From Oscillospiraceae bacterium (GTDB lineage: Bacteria > Bacillota > Clostridia > Oscillospirales > CAG-272): a stretch of 64,000 nucleotides of DNA. The notes below the pieces were generated by a model. It saw only the letters and a program-made list of their open reading frames with translations, made no database searches and was not told where the DNA came from. Location: positions 40,019 to 104,018 of the forward strand of contig SVQT01000003.1 of assembly GCA_015065215.1 (NCBI GenBank), written 5' to 3'. The translations under genes were made by a program, and so were the position numbers. This document shows, in pieces, positions 40,732 to 50,459 of the stretch; position 1 is the stretch's first letter, and each line of letters opens with the position of its first letter.

Positions 40732-42677
40732 TTTTGAGGTGACTCCGTTTCATCCTTTTTTTGTTTTTGCTCTTCCAGATAACGCTCGGCTTGGGTACGG
40801 AAGAGCAGGGCATATTTGCCGTTTTTGTCTATCAATTCCCGGTGAGTGCCTTCCTCGATCACACGTCCGTACTCCAGCACCACGATCTTGCTTGCCACTG
40901 TAGCTGAGGACAGGCGGTGTGACACGAAAATGGTTGTCTTATCTTTGCGCAATTCATCAAAGCGACGGAAAATTTCCTGCTCGGCCAAGGGATCGAGCGA
41001 GGCGGTGGGCTCGTCTAAAATGAGAATATCCGCATCGCTGTAAAAGGCACGGGCCACAGAGAGCTTTTGCCATTGACCGCCGGATAATTCGATGCCGTTT
41101 CGGTCAAAATACCGCATGAGCTGGGTATCGTAGCTTTGTGGCAGTTCCTCGGCAACCTTGTCCGCTCCCGCCTGCTTGGCGGCGTGTACGACATTCTCGA
41201 CCGAGCCCTCTCGTCTGAGATCACCAAAGCGGATGTTATCGGCAAAGCTGACCGCGTATTTGCCAAAATCCTGAAAAACCAGGCCAAATAAACGGTAAAG
41301 CTCTTTTACGTCATAGTCGCGCAAATCCTTACCGTCAAGCAGGATCTCACCCTCGGTGGGGTCGTAGAGACGGGTGAGTAATTTGATCAGAGTCGTTTTC
41401 CCAGCACCGTTGAGGCCTACAAGCGCCACTGTTTCACCGGGGCGCAGGGTCAGATTGATGTCCTTCAATACGGCGCGGTCAGAGCCGGGATAGGCAAAGG
41501 AAACATGCCGCAGCTCCAGCGTATGGGCGGTGCCGCGCTTTGGGGAGTATGGCGTCTCGATCCGGGGGATGATCTGGGGCTTTTCTTTCATAAAGGAAAG
41601 GAGATTGTCAATGAAAAGGGTACCCTCGTAAATCGAGGCCGAGGTGGTGATCAGCGTGTTGACGCCGGTGGCGATAGAGGTCAGCGCGCCGGTGTAGAGT
41701 GAATAGTCGCCGATGCGGTAATCACCAAGAAAGACACCGTAAGCGATATAGGCGAAGAAAAAGCAATTCACCACGGCAGAAATAATAGCAAAGATTACCT
41801 GCCAGATGTTTTCCTTGATGATCAGGCTCTTTAAGCCCTTGTAATAGCGGGTAAAAACGGTATCGTAACGTTGCGTTAGCTCATCACCAAGATCATAGAT
41901 GCGAATTTCTTTCGCAAGGTCCTTGTTTACCGATAGCTCAGAGAAATAATTCATCTGTCGCCTGTCAGAAGAACGGCGGCGCATATAGGAAAAAGTCCGC
42001 TTACGGTATATGAAATTCACAATAGTGGCGGGTATGGCGGTCAGGATAATGGCAACCGTGGCAAGGGGCAGCGGCTGTGCTAAAATAACAATATAGCCCA
42101 CCAGAGAGATCACCGCGCTGATGACCTCAAATGTGGAATTCAGAATACTGATCGGGCGGTTGCCCGCTTCACGGTTCGCGTTTTCCAGCTTCTCATAAAA
42201 AGCGGGCAGATCGAAAGAGGAAAGATCCAGCGACTGCGCCTTTTTCATAATCCGTATGCGCACATGCCGCACCACGCGCTCACCCGCGATGCGATTGATG
42301 GCGTGCGAGAGACGGCTGACCACTTTGTTCAGAATACGGTAGACGAAAAGCCAGATGAGTAAAAAGAGGACCATTGATCCCATAAAGGTAGGCAGGTCAT
42401 AGGTCCTGCCATCGTTTTGCTGTAGGATGACTTCTTGCAGACTGTTGAGAATACCTTGAGAGAGCAGTGCGCCGACTAGCGGCATGAGGCCATTGAAAAG
42501 AGCGACGAAGGACATGAGAAAGAGAAAGATGGGGCCGCTTTCCCAAACCAATTTGAAAATATAGAACAGGCGGCTGAAAAATCCGCCGAGCAGCTGGCGC
42601 AGATAACGGAAAAGATCTTTGGGCGATTTGGGGGGAGGCACCTTATCATACTGATAAGAGGGGGGCGGTCCGTTCAT
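40728..42677 (-). CDS. ABC transporter, fused permease/ATPase (exporter type)
   Basis: Six-TM region; VALVGLNGAGKTTLIKLLTRLYDPTEGEILLDGKD, ELSGGQWQKLSVARAFYSDADILILDEPTASLDP. Confidence 0.95.
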   Translation of the reverse strand: MNGPPPSYQYDKVPPPKSPKDLFRYLRQLLGGFFSRLFYIFKLVWESGPIFLFLMSFVALFNGLMPLVGALLSQGILNSLQEVILQQNDGRTYDLPTFMGSMVLFLLIWLFVYRILNKVVSRLSHAINRIAGERVVRHVRIRIMKKAQSLDLSSFDLPAFYEKLENANREAGNRPISILNSTFEVISAVISLVGYIVILAQPLPLATVAIILTAIPATIVNFIYRKRTFSYMRRRSSDRRQMNYFSELSVNKDLAKEIRIYDLGDELTQRYDTVFTRYYKGLKSLIIKENIWQVIFAIISAVVNCFFFAYIAYGVFLGDYRIGDYSLYTGALTSIATGVNTLITTSASIYEGTLFIDNLLSFMKEKPQIIPRIETPYSPKRGTAHTLELRHVSFAYPGSDRAVLKDINLTLRPGETVALVGLNGAGKTTLIKLLTRLYDPTEGEILLDGKDLRDYDVKELYRLFGLVFQDFGKYAVSFADNIRFGDLRREGSVENVVHAAKQAGADKVAEELPQSYDTQLMRYFDRNGIELSGGQWQKLSVARAFYSDADILILDEPTASLDPLAEQEIFRRFDELRKDKTTIFVSHRLSSATVASKIVVLEYGRVIEEGTHRELIDKNGKYALLFRTQAERYLEEQKQKKDETESPQK

Positions 42678-42835
42678 TGTATCCCTTCTTTCTGTAAAAG
42701 TGTCTATCCAGAGCTTGTCAAACCAATTATAACACAAATTCATATAACTGGCAAGAAAAATTTTTTGCTATTCTCTTGATTTATAAAGATAAAAATGATA
42801 AAATAAAAATAATCTTTTGAGAGTGAGGGATGGGT

Positions 42836-44095
42836 ATGTCCGCATATTTTTTGCCGGCAGATATTTTGTTGCCGGATTTTGATAAGGTGGATGGTAAAGC
42901 GTGGTCTGTGGTTGCTTGCGATCAGTATACCAGTGAGCCTGAATACTGGGCGTCAGTAGAAGAGCAGGTGGGAGAGAAGCCGTCCACGCTGCGCCTGATC
43001 CTGCCTGAAGTGTATTTGAGCGAGACAGAAAACCGTGTATCCGGCATTTATGCCAATATGGAGGACTATCTCAAAAATGTTTTGGTGCGTCATCAAAATA
43101 AGATGGTGTATCTCGAGCGAACGCAGTCGAATGGCCTTGTGCGCCGCGGCTTGATTGGCATGATTGATTTGGAGCATTACGATTATAACAAAGGATCTCA
43201 ATCCTTGATCCGCGCCACCGAGGGTACCGTTCTGGACCGTATTCCTCCTCGCCTTAAAGTGCGTCGGGATGCCGCCCTGGAGCTTCCTCATGTGATGCTG
43301 CTCATTGATGATCCGGGCAAGACTGTGATCGAGCCTCTTGCTGCCCGTGCCGAGACCTTGCCCCTTGCCTATTCCTACAGCCTCATGGAAAAAGGCGGAA
43401 AGGTCACAGGCCGCTTTGTGGATAGCGTTGGTATTGGCCGCATAGCCGCTGCACTGAACCGTCTTATTGCTCCCGAGCAGGTGAAGGCCCGTTATGGAGA
43501 GGGAATTGCCCCATTGCTGTTTGCCGTGGGTGACGGCAACCACTCGCTTGCTACCGCTAAGGCCGCTTATGAGGAGATCAAGGCAAAGCACGGTGCTGCC
43601 GCGGCGCTCTATCACCCCGCCCGTTACGCGTTGGTCGAGGTGGTGAACCTGCACGATCCGGCACTGCATTTCGAACCGATCTACCGTGTTATGTTTAACG
43701 TGGAGCCTGATGACGTATTGGCTGAACTGGAGCAATATTCTTTTGAACTGCACGGTAACGCCGCCCCACAACAGGCACGCTTTCTCTCTGCCGAACGGCG
43801 CGGGACCATTCATTTTGGCGCCCCTGCTGAGCAATTGGTGGTGGGCACACTACAGACCTTTATCGACCGTTATCTTGCCAAGCATCCTGAGGCCAGTGTA
43901 GACTATATTCATGGCACCAAGAGTGTGGAAGCGCTTGCCACCAGGGAAAAGGCAGTGGGCTTTCTTTTCTCGGGCATGGAAAAAGGTCAGCTCTTTGGGG
44001 CGGTGATGCATGATGGCGCCTTGCCCCGTAAAACCTTCTCGATGGGTGCCGCGGCTGATAAGCGGTACTATACTGAGTGCCGTCGCATCAAGTAA
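42836..44095 (+). CDS. DUF1015 family protein
   Basis: VACDQYTSEPEYW, LIDDPGKTVIEPL, FAVGDGNHSLATAKAAYEEIK, YIHGTKSVEALA. Confidence 0.88.
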   Translation: MSAYFLPADILLPDFDKVDGKAWSVVACDQYTSEPEYWASVEEQVGEKPSTLRLILPEVYLSETENRVSGIYANMEDYLKNVLVRHQNKMVYLERTQSNGLVRRGLIGMIDLEHYDYNKGSQSLIRATEGTVLDRIPPRLKVRRDAALELPHVMLLIDDPGKTVIEPLAARAETLPLAYSYSLMEKGGKVTGRFVDSVGIGRIAAALNRLIAPEQVKARYGEGIAPLLFAVGDGNHSLATAKAAYEEIKAKHGAAAALYHPARYALVEVVNLHDPALHFEPIYRVMFNVEPDDVLAELEQYSFELHGNAAPQQARFLSAERRGTIHFGAPAEQLVVGTLQTFIDRYLAKHPEASVDYIHGTKSVEALATREKAVGFLFSGMEKGQLFGAVMHDGALPRKTFSMGAAADKRYYTECRRIK

Positions 44096-44115
44096 AAAGC
44101 GCGAAACGGTATCGA

Positions 44116-44158
44116 AAAAACGCTCGCAGACGAGATTGTCTGCGAGCGTTTTTTTGTT
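44116..44158. terminator. Bidirectional terminator
   Basis: AAAAACGCTCGCAGACgagattGTCTGCGAGCGTTTTTTT. Confidence 0.92.
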
Positions 44159-45141
44159 TATTTTTCGATAAAAATATTTTTGATTTGTTCTATTTGCTCC
44201 GATGTCAGACCGGCGGCAAGCATAAAATGGCGACAGGCGACCTCTACCGTGTCGCCCAAGGTCATAAGCTGTGCGAGAAAGGCGGAGAACTGATCCGAGT
44301 GGCGAGAGCGTTGCCCCCATTTGCAAAAGGAAGAAAATTCATAGTCAAGAAAGAGCTGATCCTCGTGCACACCCAGCATGCCGCCTAAGATAAAGAGCCA
44401 GCAACCGGTGCGGTCGATGCCGCCCCAGCAATGAACAATCATCGGAAAGCGCGTGGCATCGGTCAAAAGAGCATACGCCTTGCCATAGGCAGCCATATAA
44501 GCCTTGTCGGTAAAGATTTTTTCGTATGCAACCAACGGGATGTTGACCCATTCTGTCAGCGAAGACTCCAGGTTGGGGGCTCTGTATTCGTCGTGACAAC
44601 CGCGGATGTCCAGATCAGTGCGGATGTGCAGTGCTTTTAACGCTTGCTTTCCCGTCTGTGTGATGTTGACGTGAGTGTCCATTTCCGAGGAGCGGTAAAG
44701 CAGGCCTTGTCTGATTTTTTTGCCGTCTTTAGTAGTAAAACCGCCGAAGTCGCGTACATTGGTGATCCCTTCGATATTTAGCAAGCGGGGGGCAATATCC
44801 GCGGTGTGAAAGCATGCGCGCGCGGAGCGGTCGTCTCCGGCTTCTACCTGCCAGTAATAGGTGGTGCCGATTTGCAGATTGAAAACATCAACCGCCCCGC
44901 CCACAGCCGGATGACGGGTGACATCACCGTTTGGATGATAGAGCAATACGGTCGCGTCTATAGCGGGGGAGAAGCGGAAGCGGACCGGATTCGGGGAGGA
45001 GAGGTCCTGCTGTGTTTCCTTCAGGCGTAGCCAATCCACATCAGCGACCGCGGTATTTTTGGGCTCCCGGATGTAGTCCAAATGCTCCGGCTTTTGCAAG
45101 GTGATGGTTTCGTTTTCGCTGGGCGACAGCAATTGTAGCAT
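44158..45141 (-). CDS. Tyrosine-protein phosphatase with N-terminal fibronectin/Ig-like region
   Basis: NVRDFGGFTTKDGKKIRQGLLYRSSEMD; MIVHCWGGIDRTG (CX5R catalytic loop). Confidence 0.87.
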   Translation of the reverse strand: MLQLLSPSENETITLQKPEHLDYIREPKNTAVADVDWLRLKETQQDLSSPNPVRFRFSPAIDATVLLYHPNGDVTRHPAVGGAVDVFNLQIGTTYYWQVEAGDDRSARACFHTADIAPRLLNIEGITNVRDFGGFTTKDGKKIRQGLLYRSSEMDTHVNITQTGKQALKALHIRTDLDIRGCHDEYRAPNLESSLTEWVNIPLVAYEKIFTDKAYMAAYGKAYALLTDATRFPMIVHCWGGIDRTGCWLFILGGMLGVHEDQLFLDYEFSSFCKWGQRSRHSDQFSAFLAQLMTLGDTVEVACRHFMLAAGLTSEQIEQIKNIFIEK

Positions 45142-45155
45142 GGCAGGAACCTCTG

Positions 45156-46082
45156 TTAGAGAAAGATAAAACCAAGGATTGACAGCAGAATGCAGAGAAC
45201 CACGGGGGGATCCTTTAGCGCATCCAGAATGGTATAAAACTGTACATTGCGGGGCACGTCTCGCTGGGGATTGCTTTGTCCGTTTCGTTCGCGCCGACGG
45301 TAGAGCATGGCCGCGAAGCGCAAAAAGAGTATCAGGGAAAGGAGCAGCAGAAGAATGAGCAAAAAGAGAAAAAGCTCTACGCTGCCGGTAAAGTGGTAGA
45401 AGGCGTTGAGATAGCGCTGCCCAAATAGCGAAGCGATGTTATAAAAAATATGCAACAGCATGGTGCAAAACAGGGAATCGGTGGCAAACAGCACCAATGC
45501 GAACAGCACTCCGGAGAACAGATAGACCAACAGATTGCGCAAATCAAAGTGACAAAGGGCAAATAGCAAAGCGCTCATCAATACGCCTCTCATGGCGCCA
45601 CGGCGCTCATATTCCGCGGTCACGATGCCACGGAAAAGCAGTTCCTCCAATATAGCGGGGCAAATGGCCAGTATAAAGGTGAGCAGAACACCTTGCATGG
45701 GGTCAGAAATCCGCACAGCTTCATACTGCACCGAGCTGTTGCCAAGCGTTTCTATGCCGCCGCAAAGGATAGAGAGCAAAATACATCCGGAAAGTAGCGA
45801 AACAAAGGCGGAGAGCAACAAAGGAATATGGATGGCATGCGGGGCGCGCAGGCGCAGGACACGGCTATAGCCCTGCCCCCGCAGCAGTAAAAATACGATG
45901 GTTGGGATCAAAAATACAACCGGAATAGCGATGAGCTTTGCCCAGATGCTGTCCAGCGAAAAACCGGTATAACGATCCAGAATACGAAAAAGAAAGAGCA
46001 GGGAGAACACCGTTAGCAGGGGGAAACCCACCCACAAGCGCTCTTTGCGATATTTGGGGCGCTCCGGGATAAACTTATGCAT
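45156..46082 (-). CDS. CPBP-family (CAAX/Abi-type) intramembrane metalloprotease
   Basis: AILEELLFRGIVTAEYERRGA (EExxxR), SALLFALCHFDLRNLLVYLFSGVLFALV. Confidence 0.88.
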   Translation of the reverse strand: MHKFIPERPKYRKERLWVGFPLLTVFSLLFLFRILDRYTGFSLDSIWAKLIAIPVVFLIPTIVFLLLRGQGYSRVLRLRAPHAIHIPLLLSAFVSLLSGCILLSILCGGIETLGNSSVQYEAVRISDPMQGVLLTFILAICPAILEELLFRGIVTAEYERRGAMRGVLMSALLFALCHFDLRNLLVYLFSGVLFALVLFATDSLFCTMLLHIFYNIASLFGQRYLNAFYHFTGSVELFLFLLILLLLLSLILFLRFAAMLYRRRERNGQSNPQRDVPRNVQFYTILDALKDPPVVLCILLSILGFIFL

Positions 46083-46644
46083 TTGGCGGCAATTCTCCTT
46101 TCTCGGTGACAATCCAGTTCACACGGCGGTCGGTTTTTTCTGTAGGCAGGGTTGGAAAAAGCAGACATTCGTAAATGGGAAACAGACAAACGCCCGCAAA
46201 CGTGACAAGAAAACGGTCATAAAAGCCACCGCCATAGCCAAGACGGGTTCCGTCCCGTCCGGCGGCAAGGCCGGGCAATAAGCAAAGGGTCAAGTCGCTT
46301 GCTCTAGCCAAAGGCGTATCGGCCGATGGCGCGGGAATACCGAAACGGTCAGGGCGCAGATCTTGTAGCGCGTTGACGGTGTGAAAGGTCATTTCTGTTC
46401 CGGCGCAACGGGGGTATGCCACCAAAATGTTTTTTTCTTTGGCAACGGTAAAAAGCGGGGAGAGATCAGGCTCGCCCCGCACTGGCGAAAAGGTTAAAAC
46501 GAGGTCCGCCTGTAAAAAAGCGGGATGGCTGGCAATCGTTTGGCAGAGTGCGGCGTCCGCCGCTTGCTTTTCCTCAGGGGAAAGGGCTAAGCGGCGGGCA
46601 AGGCATTCTTTACGTAGCCGCTTTTTTTGCTCGATGGGGGTCAT
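46075..46644 (-). CDS. 5-formyltetrahydrofolate cyclo-ligase
   Basis: KKRLRKECLARRLAL; LLPGLAAGRDGTRLGYGGGFYDRFL. Confidence 0.93.
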   Translation of the reverse strand: MTPIEQKKRLRKECLARRLALSPEEKQAADAALCQTIASHPAFLQADLVLTFSPVRGEPDLSPLFTVAKEKNILVAYPRCAGTEMTFHTVNALQDLRPDRFGIPAPSADTPLARASDLTLCLLPGLAAGRDGTRLGYGGGFYDRFLVTFAGVCLFPIYECLLFPTLPTEKTDRRVNWIVTEKGELPPNA

Positions 46645-47189
46645 TGCGTTTCATCGGCAAGGATGGCGTGACGCAGCTCTGCCGCCACCTGCTCGCCTTT
46701 CAGCAGCTTGACTAATGTCAGGCCGAATTCCAGCGCGACACCCATACCGGCAGCGGTAATGATGTTGCCGTCAACAACCACTTTTTTATCTGAAAGCTTG
46801 GCGCCTGCCAATTCTTTCTCAAAGCCAGGGTAGCAGATCGCCTCTTTGCCTTCCAAAAGGCCTCTGCGGCCCAATACCATAGGTGCCGCGCAGATGGCGG
46901 CAAGATACGCGCCGCGGCGCGCGGCGGCCTTCAATGCCATATCCACAACGCGGCTTTCATCCAGATTTTTCGAGCCGGGCATACCGCCGGGGAGAATGAT
47001 CATGTCGGGATTGGCATCCGCGAACATTCCCTCGGGCATATCGGCGTGCACCACAATACCGTGAGAGCCGCAAACGGTGTCACCGCCGATACCAACGGTT
47101 GTGACTTCAAGACCGGCACGGCGCAGAAGATCCAGTGGGCAAAGCGCCTCGATTTCTTCAAAGCCATTGGCCAAAAACATATAGATCAT
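46641..47189 (-). CDS. DJ-1/PfpI family protein
   Basis: MIYMFLANGFEEIEALCPLDLLRRAGLEVTTVGI; ILPGGMPGSKNL; AAICAAPMVLGRRGLLEG. Confidence 0.94.
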   Translation of the reverse strand: MIYMFLANGFEEIEALCPLDLLRRAGLEVTTVGIGGDTVCGSHGIVVHADMPEGMFADANPDMIILPGGMPGSKNLDESRVVDMALKAAARRGAYLAAICAAPMVLGRRGLLEGKEAICYPGFEKELAGAKLSDKKVVVDGNIITAAGMGVALEFGLTLVKLLKGEQVAAELRHAILADETQ

Positions 47190-47230
47190 AACAACAGTCT
47201 CCTTGTGTTTTTGAAATGCTACGCAAGGGG

Positions 47231-48526
47231 TCAGGCAAAGAAGGTCGCAAGCTCGGCAACAGAGACCGTGCTTTCTTCACGCGTCATTAGATTTTTGATT
47301 TTGACCACGCCGTTTGCCAGCTCGTCACCGCCCATGATGATCACGTGGCTATAGTGATCTTTTACGGCGTAGTCGATCTGCTTGCCGAATTTTTTGGCGC
47401 CCAGATACAAGGCGGCGGTGATACCGGCGCCTCGCAGCGTGTCTACCAAAGCGGTGTATTTTTCATACGGAACATCATCAAAACGGGTGACCAAAACCTT
47501 GGTGCCCTCGTGATCCAAGTTCGGTACTAAGCTGTGGGTGATCAAAAAGTTTTCCAGCGTTACGTCTCCCATTCCGTAGCCAACGCCCGAAATCTTAGCG
47601 TTTTTAACAAATAGCCCTACCAGGTTGTCATAGCGGCCACCGCCGAACATGGCGCGGTTGTTTTCGGGGGCCAGATCAAAGACCTCGAATACAGTGCCGG
47701 TGTAATAGTCCAAACCGCGAATGATGCCAAAGTCAAACACGCAATACTTGTCAAGGCCTGTTTTTTCCAAAGCGTGAAACAAAGCGGTCAGCTCCTGCGC
47801 GCCCACCGAGTTGGGGCACAGTGCTGTCGCTTCTTTTACATTCATCGAATAAAGGGCGTCGATCTGCTCGATCTGTTCCTCAGATAGTCCCGCTTCTTCC
47901 ATGGCGTTTTCATACGCTTCACGGGTGATCTTGTTTTTGCGATCCACCACCTTGGAGATTTTTTTGCTGCCCTCGGCATCGGTACCGGCAATGGCGGCGA
48001 TGACATCATTAAAGAAACGGCGGTTGTTGATGTGAACCTTGAACATGCTTTCGTCGGCACCGTAAGCGCGAAGGATCGCGATGGCGCTTTGCAGTACATC
48101 CAGATCCGCCTCAAAGGTGTCACAGCCGAAAATATCCACATTCAGCTGCCAGAATTCGCGCAAGCGCCCTCTTTGCGGGCGCTCATAGCGATACATGTTG
48201 GAAATGCAGAACCACTTGAGGGGGTAGTTGAGCTCTCCCATTTTGCCGGCGACCATACGGGCAACCGTGGGGGTCATTTCGGGGCGGATCGCAAGATCTC
48301 TGCCGCCGCGGTCGGTAAAGTTATAGGTCTGCTCCTTTGCCAATTCCTCACCGCTTTTGGCGGCGTAGAGGTCAAGGCTTTCCAGCATTGGGCCGTCATA
48401 TTCGTCAAAACAGGCGTTTTCCAGCGTGCGGCGGATTTTACCAAAGAACCAGTTGCGCAGCTTCATATCCCGGGGATAAAAATCTCTTGTGCCTTTATAG
48501 GGAGTGACAGAAAGTTTAACGTCCAT
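47231..48526 (-). CDS. hisS: Histidyl-tRNA synthetase
   Basis: PYKGTRDFYPRDM, RPEMTPTVARM, RYERPQRGRLREFWQLNVDIFG, GLDYYTGTVFEVF. Confidence 0.97.
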   Translation of the reverse strand: MDVKLSVTPYKGTRDFYPRDMKLRNWFFGKIRRTLENACFDEYDGPMLESLDLYAAKSGEELAKEQTYNFTDRGGRDLAIRPEMTPTVARMVAGKMGELNYPLKWFCISNMYRYERPQRGRLREFWQLNVDIFGCDTFEADLDVLQSAIAILRAYGADESMFKVHINNRRFFNDVIAAIAGTDAEGSKKISKVVDRKNKITREAYENAMEEAGLSEEQIEQIDALYSMNVKEATALCPNSVGAQELTALFHALEKTGLDKYCVFDFGIIRGLDYYTGTVFEVFDLAPENNRAMFGGGRYDNLVGLFVKNAKISGVGYGMGDVTLENFLITHSLVPNLDHEGTKVLVTRFDDVPYEKYTALVDTLRGAGITAALYLGAKKFGKQIDYAVKDHYSHVIIMGGDELANGVVKIKNLMTREESTVSVAELATFFA

Positions 48527-48629
48527 TTTTCGTCTACCTCTTAAAATAAATAATATGATTTTATATTATAACACAGAAAACCCCTTTTGTCTATACATCC
48601 GTCTTTTTTTCTTCAAAAAGAAAACCCTC

Positions 48630-48658
48630 TTTACAAGTGGCCCAAAAAGTGATAAAAT
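48630..48658 (+). promoter_or_regulatory. Sigma-A type promoter of the HD-domain gene
   Basis: TTTACA (48630-48635), 17 nt, TAAAAT (48653-48658). Confidence 0.65.
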
Positions 48659-48691
48659 AAGAGCAATACCGTGTGAGAGCAGGAGGGTTCT

Positions 48692-49384
48692 ATGAATAAC
48701 GATATTTTTGGCAATCATGGATTTGAAGGCGGCATGAGCTTTGCCAGCGCTAATGAGGAGATCGAGCCTGCGCAGGCACCAGCGGCTGTGCCGATGACCA
48801 ATGAGGAGCGGTTTATTCATATTTTCAAGACCAAGATTCGCCGTGAGGGCTCTGAGCGATTGCTGGATTTTCTTTGCTCTGACAATTCAGATTTCTTCAC
48901 CGCTCCCGCCAGTACCCGCTATCACGGTGCCCATCCGGGCGGGCTTTTAGAGCATAGCCTGAATGTGTATGACTGCCTTTGTGATTATTTGGCACGCCCC
49001 CGTGTCCGTGAGATCTACGGATTGGATTATTCAGAAGAATCGGTTGCCATTGTGGCGCTTTTGCATGATCTTTGCAAGGTGAATTTCTATGTCGAGAGCA
49101 CCCGGAACGTAAAAGAAAACGGTGTTTGGAAAACGGTCCCCTATTACACCATTGATGACCAGCTGCCTTACGGTCACGGTGAAAAATCGGTTTATATCGC
49201 TTCCGGCTATATGCGCCTTACCCGTGACGAGGCGTTTGCGATCCGCTATCATATGGGCTTTTCCGGATGTGAGGACGCCAACACGGTTGGCTCCGCGTTC
49301 GCAAAATTTCCCTTGGCAATGGCATTGGCGACCGCTGATATGGAGGCGGCATATTTCCTGGAGGAAACCCCGGAGAAAAAATGA
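48692..49384 (+). CDS. HD-domain protein
   Basis: HGAHPGGLLEHSLNVYDCL...VAIVALLHDLCKVNFY; GHGEKSVYIASGYMRLTRDEAFAIRYHMG. Confidence 0.87.
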   Translation: MNNDIFGNHGFEGGMSFASANEEIEPAQAPAAVPMTNEERFIHIFKTKIRREGSERLLDFLCSDNSDFFTAPASTRYHGAHPGGLLEHSLNVYDCLCDYLARPRVREIYGLDYSEESVAIVALLHDLCKVNFYVESTRNVKENGVWKTVPYYTIDDQLPYGHGEKSVYIASGYMRLTRDEAFAIRYHMGFSGCEDANTVGSAFAKFPLAMALATADMEAAYFLEETPEKK

Positions 49385-50232
49385 TGAGAAAAAAATATCA
49401 TACAGACCCCGTTGAGGGGGATCCCGCGGATTTTGACGGTCAAACGGCGTGGGAAGACGAACCCGGCCGGGAGGAAGACGGCGATCGTGAAGCTCAGCCT
49501 CGTTTTGCTGAAAAAATCAAAAAAGGCCTGCCGTTTTTTTTGATATATGCCCGCTACTGGATGCCGCTAATTGTCGGCGTTGCGGCGTTGCTTTTTTCCT
49601 GTTGTTATATGACGAAAATAGCGGTGGGCGCTTCTTCTATGGAGCTGTCTATCGTGCGGCTTTACTTCAATGCCTTCAGTGCTGCCGGTGCCTATTGGCG
49701 GGGGAGCACCATACCTACCTTAAGCTGGTTTTACGGCCTGACCGTGGCCGGTGCCATCGTGGGGATTTTGCTGTTTTTGTCAGGCATGTTTTTGGCAATC
49801 CTTGCGGCAGTGACCTCATGGCGCGCCTTCAGGTCCGGTCACGAAAGTGAGCAAAGCAACCGGATGAAGGTAGCTTTTCAGATCCCGTTTGCCAATCGGA
49901 TTCTTTTCTATCTGTCCACCTTGCTTTTCTTGGTTCCTGTTCTGTTCCCGGAGTACTTTTCCGCGATCGGACAGCATTTGCTTTTGCGCGGTGCCGGTGT
50001 AGGTGACGTGATCTATGTCATTCTCAACCGTCCGCTGATTATTGTGGGAGTGTTGTGCGTGCTTACATTGGTGCTTGCCATTATCAGCGTGCGCTTCGAG
50101 AAACGGTATAAAATGGATATGTTCTCGATTTGGTATGCTGAACAGGGCGACGAAGCAGGTGATGCGGACAGTGAGAATATGGGAGAGGAGCAGGCGAAAT
50201 TTGAAGAAACCGACATGAACAGCGACCGCTGA
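49381..50232 (+). CDS. Hypothetical membrane protein, translationally coupled to the HD gene
   Basis: ATGA overlap; four hydrophobic segments; acidic termini. Confidence 0.75.
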   Translation: MMRKKYHTDPVEGDPADFDGQTAWEDEPGREEDGDREAQPRFAEKIKKGLPFFLIYARYWMPLIVGVAALLFSCCYMTKIAVGASSMELSIVRLYFNAFSAAGAYWRGSTIPTLSWFYGLTVAGAIVGILLFLSGMFLAILAAVTSWRAFRSGHESEQSNRMKVAFQIPFANRILFYLSTLLFLVPVLFPEYFSAIGQHLLLRGAGVGDVIYVILNRPLIIVGVLCVLTLVLAIISVRFEKRYKMDMFSIWYAEQGDEAGDADSENMGEEQAKFEETDMNSDR

Positions 50233-50267
50233 TTTCGCGTGGTCGATCTGATGCCCGCTTGACTTAT

Positions 50268-50316
50268 AAAAAGTCCGCCCGCTTTGCGTTTCAAACGCAA
50301 AGCGGGCGGACTTTTT
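50268..50316 (+). terminator. Strong terminator, 24-bp arms
   Basis: AAAAAGTCCGCCCGCTTTGCGTTT-c-AAACGCAAAGCGGGCGGACTTTTT. Confidence 0.92.
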
Positions 50317-50459
50317 CACATACCGAGGAGTGTCGCGTGAGCATTCTCATCCTAGCGTAATATGTTCGGTATTGATGGGCGGCAAAAAAATTTGCCATGC
50401 AGACCGCTTGTGACAGACTTTGCGTTTCTTCTGCGATATAATAAGCGAGAGGTGAGAGT

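Noticed and set aside
25943-44116. 14-mer AAACGGTATCGAAA after stop codons near 25943 and 44104, with a similar sequence near 54365
   Set aside because: Several identical 14-mer pairs are expected by chance in 64 kb (about 64000 squared / 2 / 4^14, roughly 8), so two exact copies are not evidence of a motif.
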